Positions 57,811 through 64,000 of a DNA stretch of 64,000 nucleotides are shown here, piece by piece. Within the stretch, counting starts at the first letter, position 1. Every line of letters begins with the position of its first letter. The notes beneath the pieces are model-generated. The model saw nothing but the letters and a program-made list of their open reading frames with translations, ran no database searches and was not told the DNA's origin. This DNA is from JAIQET01 sp035542575 (GTDB lineage Bacteria > Acidobacteriota > Terriglobia > Terriglobales > Acidobacteriaceae): positions 1-64,000 of the forward strand of contig DATKLE010000153.1 of assembly GCA_035542575.1 (NCBI GenBank). Reading direction: 5' to 3'. The translations under genes and the position numbers were made by a program.

Positions 57811-58290
57811 ATGCCCAGGAAGCTCTCTCATTACGACCGCGCAGGCCGCGCCACGATGGTGGACGTTTCCGCCAAGCAGCCGACCAGGCGCATGGCCGAG
57901 GCCAGCGCCTTTGTGGCGCTGAAACCCGCAGTGCTGAAGGCCCTGCCGGAAAATCCCAAGGGCGATCCGTTGGAAGTGGCGCGCCTGGCCGGGATCATGG
58001 CCGCAAAGAAGACCTCCGACCTGATCCCCATGTGCCATCCCCTGCCCCTGGCCCACGTTGATGTGCGTATGCGGCTGTGCGAGAATGGCGTCGCTATTGC
58101 TTCCAAAGTTACGACCACCGCGGTGACCGGCGTGGAGATGGAAGCGCTGGTCGCCGCCAGCGTTGCTGCCCTGACCGTGTACGATATGTGCAAGGCCCTG
58201 GACAAGGGCATCGAGATTCGCGAGATCGCGCTCGAGCGCAAGTCCGGAGGCAAGAGCGGCGACTACGCCCGCACCCGGAACAAAACGTAG
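57811..58290 (+). CDS. moaC: Cyclic pyranopterin monophosphate synthase
   Basis: 159 residues, hexameric MoaC that makes cPMP after MoaA. Family motifs: MVDVSAKQPTRRMAEASAFV, LIPMCHPLPLAHVDVRM (active-site His), EMEALVAASVAALTVYDMCKALDK (with the MEAL and YDM blocks), and LERKSGGKSGDY. moaA is not in the window. Follows moeA by 85 bp and precedes the response-regulator gene by 5 bp. Confidence 0.96.
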   Translation: MPRKLSHYDRAGRATMVDVSAKQPTRRMAEASAFVALKPAVLKALPENPKGDPLEVARLAGIMAAKKTSDLIPMCHPLPLAHVDVRMRLCENGVAIASKVTTTAVTGVEMEALVAASVAALTVYDMCKALDKGIEIREIALERKSGGKSGDYARTRNKT

Positions 58291-58295
58291 CTGGC

Positions 58296-59063
58296 ATGCC
58301 GAACATCGTCAAAGTCCTGCTGGTGGATGACAATCCCATGATTCTGGGGATGCTGCGTGGCGCCTTGAGCCCGCACGCCATCGTCACCACGGCAAGCGAC
58401 GGGGCAGACGCACTCCTCAAAGCCGTGGACGATCCTCCTGACCTGCTGGTCAGCGACTATCACATGCCCGGCATGGATGGCCGCCAGTTGGTGGAAAAGC
58501 TCAAGAGCCGTCCAGCGACCGCCGCGGTCGCGGTGATCCTGCTGGCCAGCAAGGCCGATATCACCGAAAAAATCGGAACCCAGGACGCAGCTGACGACTT
58601 CGTGGAAAAGCCTTTCTTCCTCAAGGAGGCCACGCACCGCATTAAACGCTTGATTGACAAGATCGCGCTGGAAAAGATGTCGAAGTCAGCGGCCTCTGAC
58701 GGCGTGCTGCGCGGCAGCCTCACCCAGATGAACGTGATTGACCTGGTGCAATCGCTGGAGATGGGCCGCAAGAGTTGCCTGCTCACGCTGAGCAACGAGG
58801 ATGACAAGTGCGAGATGTACTTCAGCGAAGGCCAGGTGACTCACGCGGCTTACGGTTCGCTGACTGGCGATGCCGCGGTGTTCAAGGTGTTGCGCTGGAC
58901 GGGCGGCAATTTTCAGATCAACTTCGAAGGCAAGACTACGCAACAGACGACGACCTTGAACACGCAGGGCCTGCTGATGGAAGGCCTGCGCCTGCTCGAC
59001 GAATCGGCGCGAGAGGGCGGTGGCGGGACGGAGGAAGAAGAAGATGTCCTCCTCGACAGCTGA
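58296..59063 (+). CDS. Response regulator with C-terminal PATAN/DUF4388 domain
   Basis: 255 residues from ATG 58296. Receiver domain with LLVDDNPMILGMLRGAL, phosphoacceptor Asp in DLLVSDYHMPGMDG (about residue 52), and ILLASKADI... VEKPFF (lysine). From about residue 130 a PATAN/DUF4388 domain (LRGSLTQMNVIDLVQSLEMGRKSCLLTL, EGQVTHAAYGSLTGDAAVF). No DNA-binding domain, so it acts through protein contacts. Oddly placed inside the molybdenum-cofactor operon; its end overlaps moaB by 20 bp. Confidence 0.88.
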   Translation: MPNIVKVLLVDDNPMILGMLRGALSPHAIVTTASDGADALLKAVDDPPDLLVSDYHMPGMDGRQLVEKLKSRPATAAVAVILLASKADITEKIGTQDAADDFVEKPFFLKEATHRIKRLIDKIALEKMSKSAASDGVLRGSLTQMNVIDLVQSLEMGRKSCLLTLSNEDDKCEMYFSEGQVTHAAYGSLTGDAAVFKVLRWTGGNFQINFEGKTTQQTTTLNTQGLLMEGLRLLDESAREGGGGTEEEEDVLLDS

Positions 59064-59541
59064 GGGCCTCACCGCGGCTGTCCTGACCGTAAGCGATTCC
59101 TGCGCGAGGGGCGAGCGGACCGATCTATCCGGGCCCGCGGTTGCCGAAGCCCTCCACAAGCGAAGTTTCACAGTCGTCCAAAGTGAAATCGTCCCCGATG
59201 AGCAAGCCGCCATTCAGGGCGCCATTGTGCGACTGGCGGGGGCAGCGCGCCTGGTCGTCACTACGGGCGGTACCGGCATCGCTGAGCGCGACGTGACGCC
59301 CGAAGCCACACGCGCGGTCTGTGACCGCCTGCTCGAAGGGGTAGCGGAGCGGATGCGGTTGCAGGGCGCGATAAAGACCCCCTTCGCCGTGCTGAGTCGC
59401 GCCGTATGCGGAGTGCGGGGGAAATCCATGGTCCTGAATCTGCCGGGCAGTCCTGCCGGCGCCGTGCAGTCGCTGGAAGCCGTGATCGAGTTGCTCCCGC
59501 ACGCGCTGCAGTTGTTGAGCGGGAATACCGAGCATGCTTAG
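59044..59541 (+). CDS. moaB: Molybdenum cofactor biosynthesis protein, MoaB/Mog family
   Basis: 165 residues from ATG 59044, which overlaps the end of the regulator gene by 20 bp. Fold motifs: AAVLTVSDSCARGERTDLSGP, VVTTGGTGIAERDVTPEATRAV (the MoaB/Mog TGGTG and DVTPEA), and VRGKSMVLNLPGSPAGAVQSLE. MoaB-type versus Mog-type adenylyltransferase cannot be settled here; with MoeA and MoaC it completes most late steps except MoaA/D/E. Confidence 0.9.
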   Translation: MSSSTAEGLTAAVLTVSDSCARGERTDLSGPAVAEALHKRSFTVVQSEIVPDEQAAIQGAIVRLAGAARLVVTTGGTGIAERDVTPEATRAVCDRLLEGVAERMRLQGAIKTPFAVLSRAVCGVRGKSMVLNLPGSPAGAVQSLEAVIELLPHALQLLSGNTEHA

Positions 59542-59595
59542 AGCCGGCCGTTCCTGCCGCGTCCGTCCGCCTTCGCGTACACTGCTGGTGAGCCC

Positions 59596-60246
59596 TTGAA
59601 CACCATCAAGCACATTGTCATCCGCTACACGGCATTCCTGTGGGCGTTGTTGAAGCCGCTGGGGGCCTGGGGTGTCTTTGCCATCGCCGCACTGGACGGC
59701 AGCTTGCTGGGATTGCCCTTGGACCCGGTCGTCGCCAGCTACGTGTACACCAACCGTTCCCGCTTCCTGCTGTACGTGTTTATGGCCTCGGCGGGATCGG
59801 TGTTGGGGAGCATCGTCATCTACATCATCGGTTACACGGGAGGCGAGACTCTCCTGCGCAAGCGCATTCCCCCGGAGCGCTTCGCGAAAATCCACGCGGC
59901 GTTTGAAAAGCATCCCTTTTGGGCCCTGATGTTTCCCGCCATGCTGCCGCCCCCGACCCCGTTCAAGCTGTTTGTCTTGGCGGCGGGCGTTACGGAGATG
60001 CAGTTCAGCCACTTCGTGCTGGCCATCTTCGCCGGGCGGGTCATACGCTTCACCGCGATCGCTCTATTGACTTTGAAGTTTGGTCCGGAGATTGTGCAAA
60101 TCACCGGCACCATCTTCCGAGAGCATTTCAACTGGGTGCTGGCAGCGGTCGCGCTGGGCTTGGCGATCTGGCTAGGGGTGCGCTGGTGGAAAGCAAAATC
60201 AAAAGCAGGCGCCGCCGAGTTCGCCGGGAGCGCCGAGAAGAAATGA
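59596..60246 (+). CDS. DedA/VTT-domain membrane protein (YqaA-like)
   Basis: 216 residues from TTG 59596 with ribosome site GGTGAG. VTT (SNARE-associated) fold: WGVFAIAALDGSLLGLPLDPVVASYVY, YVFMASAGSVLGSIVIYIIGY, ALMFPAMLPPPTPFKLFVLAAG (re-entrant loops), and AIFAGRVIRFTAIALLTLKFG. Probably a flippase/transport-like membrane protein; substrate unknown. The C-terminus is basic and alanine-rich. Start could be later, but the frame is well supported by hydrophobicity. Confidence 0.85.
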   Translation: MNTIKHIVIRYTAFLWALLKPLGAWGVFAIAALDGSLLGLPLDPVVASYVYTNRSRFLLYVFMASAGSVLGSIVIYIIGYTGGETLLRKRIPPERFAKIHAAFEKHPFWALMFPAMLPPPTPFKLFVLAAGVTEMQFSHFVLAIFAGRVIRFTAIALLTLKFGPEIVQITGTIFREHFNWVLAAVALGLAIWLGVRWWKAKSKAGAAEFAGSAEKK

Positions 60247-60289
60247 ACCTGATTTCCCGGCTGTTCGGCAATCTCGGCGGTGGATGTCC

Positions 60290-60820
60290 TCAGGCTGCAG
60301 CGACGTGGTCGCTGTTCTTCTGAGCTAGCTTCGCCAGGGCGTGCAGCGCCACCGGCGTGGCGAACATCGCGATGGTGAAGAGCAAATCTCCCTCAATCCC
60401 GCGCCGGAAGAACGGCAAGCCTGCGGCGTAGGACATCATCAACCCGCCCAGGTTCTTGGGATACATATCCATCGCCGCCCAAACCGCGAAGTTGCTCAGC
60501 AAGAAGAAGGAAACGGAACTGGCCAGGGCCGCGCCGATGAGGCGCAGCGGCTTGGTGTTCTCCCCCACCTTCGTACCCAGCCACAGGATGGCCGCGTACC
60601 AGGCCCAGGTTACGAAATGATCCCAAGTGAACGGGTAGGCGTACACCACTTTCGTCAGGATCACGTCGGAAACCGCCAGCAGCAAGAACGGCGCCCACAT
60701 CTGGCGGCGGGAGCCGCGGGCGCCAAAGAACAACAACGCCGCCGCCACCGGCGTGAAGGCCATGGGATGAGGCAGGAAGCGGACCGCAACGGCGAAGAGC
60801 ACAAACAAGTAAGCCAGCAT
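60290..60820 (-). CDS. DUF6580-family membrane protein
   Basis: 176 residues from ATG 60820 (a GTG two codons earlier is possible). Five to six membrane helices with PHPMAFTPVAAALLFFGARG and AWYAAILWLGTKVGE. Matches the DUF6580 family of small integral membrane proteins with unknown role, distantly like substrate-binding subunits of ECF-type transporters. Convergent with the VTT gene. Confidence 0.85.
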   Translation of the reverse strand: MLAYLFVLFAVAVRFLPHPMAFTPVAAALLFFGARGSRRQMWAPFLLLAVSDVILTKVVYAYPFTWDHFVTWAWYAAILWLGTKVGENTKPLRLIGAALASSVSFFLLSNFAVWAAMDMYPKNLGGLMMSYAAGLPFFRRGIEGDLLFTIAMFATPVALHALAKLAQKNSDHVAAA

Positions 60821-60944
60821 GGTCACCTCGAGGATCGCAGACCAAGATTGTGGCGCGAGCGGGCGATGGCGTCAAGTTCCGACGGCTGCCAAGATGCACT
60901 GACGCCACAAAATGACAGGCTTGGCGACCCGGCTACCCCTGACT

Positions 60945-61060
60945 GGCGTCATCCTGAGCCCGAAAGGGCGAAGGATCTGGCGAGCGGCGGCACGGACTCG
61001 GCCATTGGAAATTGCCGCCCCGCGCATGATCCTTCGCCCTTTCGGGCTCAGGATGACACC
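60945..61060. repeat. 116-bp element with perfect 30-bp inverted arms
   Basis: Arms 60948-60977 and 61028-61057 are exact reverse complements over 30 bp (GTCATCCTGAGCCC-GAAA-GGGCGAAGGATC). Each arm is itself a hairpin (CCC-GAAA-GGG). Spacer 50 bp, no open frame. Best-preserved copy of the family at 28219, 29275, 29439 and 43491. Confidence 0.85.
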
Positions 61061-61184
61061 TGCATAACAAGAGGCTCGACGAACGGTCACGAATACGGCG
61101 CAGGAAGCCGTCTCTGCCGCATCGGCGTGATGCGGCTCAGGCAGGGCTGAAGCTGCGCCACCCAGGAACGCGACCTCGCGGCGG

Positions 61185-62291
61185 CTAAGGCTTCTTTTCC
61201 TCCGGTGCCTTCGCTACCGGCATCAGCTCCGGCACATACAATCCCGCCACGTGGTGGGTGATCTCATCCGGATGCGACTCTTCGAGATTGGTGAGCACAA
61301 CGACCGTCAGTTTGTCGTCCACGTAACGGGAGATGTTGGTGGTGAATCCCTGCCAGGCGCCCTCGTGCTCGATGACGCGGTGCCCGCGTATGTGCTCGAC
61401 GAACCAGCCAAATCCGTAGTGGCCGGAGTTCGGTTCCCCGTTGTTCAGCTTGGCCACCGTCCACATCTGGTCGAGACTCGATCGCTTCAGCAGCTTCTCG
61501 GTGTACAGAGCTGCATCCCACTTGGCCAGGTCGAGAATAGAAAAATACAGACTCCCATCCGCCGTGGTGTTCAGCGTGGGCGCCACCCACTCCTGGTTTT
61601 TCAATTCCCCCTTAACCAGACGGTACCCGGCGGCGCGGTTGGGGATGATGTCGGCTTCGCTGATGATGCGGGTCGTGGTCATGCCCAAGGGCTGGAAGAC
61701 GCGTTCGTGGAGAAAGTCGCCATAGAACTGGCCGGTCACGCGATGAATCAGAATTCCCAGCGTGGCGTATCCCAGGTTGGCGTAGCTGTACTTGGTTCCC
61801 GGCGGGAAGGCCAGGGGGACGGCTTCAATCGCCTTCAGAATCTCCTCTTCAGTGCGGTCCCGGCGGAAGTTGAAGTTCTCCGGGTAGTCGGTGAAGCCGG
61901 CAGTGTGGCTTAAAAGCTGGCGGACGGTGACCTGGTTCCACGCGGCCGGAGCATCCGGAAAATATTTGGTGATGTGATCGTCCAGCCCGATCTTTCCTTC
62001 TTCCACCAGCATCATGACCGCCGTCGCGGTGAACTGCTTGCCCATGGAGCCTGACTGAAACAAGGTTTCTGGTTTGACTGGAACCTGCAGCTCGACATTG
62101 GAGAAGCCATATGCCTGTGCCCGCACGATCTTCCCGTCGCGAGCGACCAGCAGGGCCAATCCCGGGATCTTCCGCTTCTGCATCTCGGACTGGATGTACT
62201 GGTCGACGGCGTCGGACGACGTCTGGGCGGTGGCGGCGACGGCCAGCACCACAATGCAGACAACCCAAACAATGCTAGGGCGCGATCTCAA
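61185..62291 (-). CDS. Exported serine hydrolase, beta-lactamase family
   Basis: 368 residues from TTG 62291 with a strong GGAGGGAA ribosome site five bases earlier; the longer upstream frame runs through repeats. Signal peptide SIVWVVCIVVLAVAATAQ. Class C beta-lactamase/penicillin-binding fold: SxxK in SGSMGKQFTATAV, YxN in KYSYANLGYATLG, and HEGAWQGFTTNISRY near the C-terminus (HxG). Hydrolyses an ester or peptide, unknown substrate. Typical of the expanded acidobacterial family. Confidence 0.88.
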   Translation of the reverse strand: MRSRPSIVWVVCIVVLAVAATAQTSSDAVDQYIQSEMQKRKIPGLALLVARDGKIVRAQAYGFSNVELQVPVKPETLFQSGSMGKQFTATAVMMLVEEGKIGLDDHITKYFPDAPAAWNQVTVRQLLSHTAGFTDYPENFNFRRDRTEEEILKAIEAVPLAFPPGTKYSYANLGYATLGILIHRVTGQFYGDFLHERVFQPLGMTTTRIISEADIIPNRAAGYRLVKGELKNQEWVAPTLNTTADGSLYFSILDLAKWDAALYTEKLLKRSSLDQMWTVAKLNNGEPNSGHYGFGWFVEHIRGHRVIEHEGAWQGFTTNISRYVDDKLTVVVLTNLEESHPDEITHHVAGLYVPELMPVAKAPEEKKP

Positions 62292-62373
62292 GATTCCCTC
62301 CGGGAAAGCAGTATGCACCCAATTGGGACCGAGTTGCGCGATTCGGCGACACGCAGGGTCGCAAACTGGAAAG

Positions 62374-62394
62374 GGCACGACTTCCAGTCGTGCC
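62374..62394. repeat. GGCACGACT-TCC-AGTCGTGCC hairpin
   Basis: Perfect 9-bp palindromic stem with a three-base loop, upstream of the serine hydrolase. Similar palindromes are a common acidobacterial repeat type; no other copy found in this window. Confidence 0.6.
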
Positions 62395-62451
62395 GCTTCG
62401 CGCCGAGTAGTCGGCTTCAGCCGCTGGGGTAGGCCGTTCGCGGCCGGAGAA

Positions 62452-63501
62452 CTAGCGCGTATTCCCGCCCACAACCGTGCGGCGCATTCCAAACCTCTCC
62501 GCGATCACATTCAGGTTGCGGTCGAGTTCCACTGCGGCGCCGAGCGGACTCCGTCCCATGCGGCCGGGGTAATCGTACCTGAGATCGCGGAAACGCACGA
62601 GGTAGCCCGGCTGCGGGTGCTCCAGTTCCTCGGTTTCAGTAACCGGATACTGCGCCCAGTCCAGATAGACCCGGCCCAGGTAGCTTTTCTTGGCCGCCAG
62701 GGTGACCGCGGTTTCTTCGGGCTTATAGCGGATGCGCATGCGCCCGTCGGGGTCCACATCAGCTGCGGAGGAGTCCACCAGCGTCTGCGCGAAGAAATTG
62801 CTGGTTTCGACCACGCCGTACCATTGGAAGGGATTCCACATGTAGGGATAGGCCGAAGCCCGAATGGGATCGGCATCCCGGTACAGGCGGGCTTCGAGCG
62901 CGTTCACCGCCCGGCGGTGCTCGTAGTCGCGGACGCCCCAAAGTAACACCACGCCGATCAGGGCGAGGGCCGCAGCCAGGCGTCCCCGCGGTCCCCGGCG
63001 CCGGCCTCCGACCTCCTCGTTGATCAAGGAGAACAACCCGGACAACAACAGGCTGCCACCCAGGAGAATCCACATGACCGGCTCAATAACGAAAACGATG
63101 TCCCACGAGTACCACTTCTCGGAGAATGGCCAGAACGGGCGCACGCCGTAGTTGTTGGTGAAGTCGAGCAGAAGGTGGCTCAGCCCCGCCAGGTAGGCAT
63201 ATCCGAACAGCAGCCCCCAGCGGGGCGGCAGGTTGGGATCTTTGATTTTGCGCCCGCGCATCCGCCAGATCAGGTACATGAAACCGACCACCGCAGCCGA
63301 TACCAGCGCCGCACCCAGGAAGGAATGTGTGAACCCGCGATGATGAGCGAAGCCGAAGGCTGGGCTTTTGAAACTGCCCAACACGTCAAGATCGGGAGCC
63401 TCCGCCGCCAGTGTCAGCGTGGCCGTAGCCAGTGCCGTCTTGCGATTCAGCCCGGCGCGGCCCATACAGGCGCCGGTCAGAAAGTGGGTGATGGGTTCCA
63501 A
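62452..63501 (-). CDS. YdjM-like membrane-bound metal-dependent hydrolase
   Basis: 349 residues. N-terminal LexA-binding/YdjM (PF04307-type) part: EPITHFLTGACMGRAGL, AAEAPDLDVL, HHRGFTHSFLGAAL (HRGxTHS) and GLSHLLLDFTNNYGVRPFWPFS, with metal-binding His and Asp residues spread over four membrane helices. The C-terminal 150 residues are an extra soluble domain. Function poorly known; some homologues are regulated by LexA, but no LexA box is visible here. Confidence 0.85.
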   Translation of the reverse strand: MEPITHFLTGACMGRAGLNRKTALATATLTLAAEAPDLDVLGSFKSPAFGFAHHRGFTHSFLGAALVSAAVVGFMYLIWRMRGRKIKDPNLPPRWGLLFGYAYLAGLSHLLLDFTNNYGVRPFWPFSEKWYSWDIVFVIEPVMWILLGGSLLLSGLFSLINEEVGGRRRGPRGRLAAALALIGVVLLWGVRDYEHRRAVNALEARLYRDADPIRASAYPYMWNPFQWYGVVETSNFFAQTLVDSSAADVDPDGRMRIRYKPEETAVTLAAKKSYLGRVYLDWAQYPVTETEELEHPQPGYLVRFRDLRYDYPGRMGRSPLGAAVELDRNLNVIAERFGMRRTVVGGNTR

Positions 63502-63640
63502 AGTTCGACGATTGCCTTCGGATCTCGAGTTACAGAGAATACATTGGCCGTGTACTCCCCGGTCAAAAAACCTTTAGATGAACGCCCAGCACGTGCCGAT
63601 GCATCGCGACTCTCAGTCTTGTACCATTGGGTTCACCGGC

Positions 63641-64000
63641 ATGAAGACCCTCCTCAATCCAAAGGACAAGGAAGAAATCATTGCACGCCTGGCGAGGATG
63701 CAGCCTGTGTCGCAACGGCGCTGGGGGAGGATGTCCGTGCCTCAAATGGTGTGCCACCTGAGCGATTCTTTTCGCGGCCCCATGGGCGAAAGGGCCTTAA
63801 GCCACGCTCGCTGGTTTGCACGGGGGCTGACCAAATGGTTTGCGTTGTATTTCCCCCGCCCGTGGCCCAAGGGGTTCAAGACCCGGCCGGAGATCGACCA
63901 GGAGATCGGCGGTACCCCGCCCGGAGACTTTGCAGCCGACGTACGCGAGTTGCGCCGGCTGCTGGATCGCTTCACCCGCCAGCCCAGAGACTTCGAGTGG
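63641..64000 (+). CDS. Partial DUF1569/DinB-like protein, runs off the window
   Basis: 120 residues visible with no stop before the window end. MKTLLNPKDKEEIIARLARM, RMSVPQMVCHLSDSFRGPMGER (His in a DinB-type helix) and the C-terminal LRRLLDRFTRQP match DUF1569, a DinB/YfiT-like four-helix family that often binds a metal. An in-frame ATG at 63578 would extend it by 21 residues, but family members start at the later Met. Confidence 0.7.
   Translation, partial: MKTLLNPKDKEEIIARLARMQPVSQRRWGRMSVPQMVCHLSDSFRGPMGERALSHARWFARGLTKWFALYFPRPWPKGFKTRPEIDQEIGGTPPGDFAADVRELRRLLDRFTRQPRDFEW

Noticed and set aside
62292..62492. N-terminal extension of the serine hydrolase
   Set aside because: It crosses the GGCACGACT hairpin; the TTG at 62291 has a strong ribosome site and starts the signal peptide.

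Overview
The window looks like chromosome from a GC-rich member of Acidobacteriota (Terriglobales/Koribacter-like). This is inferred from protein style, an LPS/Kdo/heptose cluster, and dense families of short palindromic intergenic repeats of a kind seen in that phylum; no rRNA or other taxonomic marker is present, so the assignment is provisional. Genes are mostly tightly packed housekeeping genes in short operons on both strands.  Layout. 1-1628: right end of a probable integrated element (C-terminal stub of an unknown gene, hairpin repeats, an exported TPR protein), bounded by a 45-bp 3' fragment of tRNA-Pro that looks like an attachment-site duplication. 1887-9634: valS, nadC, birA, coaX, an unknown conserved gene and a HI0933-type flavoprotein. 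9679-15107: DUF3592-like protein, RlmD/RumA-type RNA methyltransferase, comEC, DUF2007 and a small unknown gene. 15179-18632: ParE-like remnant, cytochrome P460, a Tat-exported protein interrupted by an in-frame TGA, and an exported TPR protein. 18714-25167 (minus): LPS core/lipid A operon waaA-lpxK-rfaE1-rfaE2-waaC-like GT9-ICMT family, followed by a DUF3108 gene. 25253-37869: gatB, a metallo-beta-lactamase-fold hydrolase, a selenocysteine peroxiredoxin (bcp), glycine-zipper/envelope proteins, a DNA-3-methyladenine glycosylase, an M20 amidohydrolase, panC and panB. 38064-45410: deoxynucleoside kinase, polysaccharide deacetylase, SnoaL-like lipoprotein, hemL, a frameshifted DUF427 gene, a DDAH-like enzyme and a padR/HAAS/CPBP operon. 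45476-54991: carboxypeptidase-regulatory/TPR protein, queC-queE-queD for 7-deazaguanine synthesis, a PDZ-GAF-SpoIIE phosphatase, a DinG-type helicase and der. 55174-64000: PilT-like ATPase, moeA-moaC-response regulator-moaB, VTT/DedA-type membrane protein, DUF6580, serine hydrolase, YdjM-like membrane hydrolase and a partial DUF1569 protein.  Main points of interest. (1) Palindromic or tandem repeats that elsewhere in the window are intergenic also lie in frame inside conserved genes: a 50-bp double-hairpin in valS, a GTGGG-type hairpin in the comEC N-terminus, an ACCACGGAGGACAC-type repeat in the Der linker, and CTGACGGCTGAGGG-type repeats that supply the C-termini of three neighbouring genes. 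This resembles Rickettsia palindromic elements in concept. (2) bcp has TGA exactly at the peroxidatic cysteine, followed by a well-formed bacterial SECIS-like hairpin; a second same-frame TGA at 16471-16473 is also followed by a hairpin at suitable distance. (3) Several genes have a TANNNT-like -10 box 6-8 nt before the start codon, suggesting leaderless transcripts. (4) Families of variable-sequence microrepeats fill the gaps between genes, often starting right after a stop codon.
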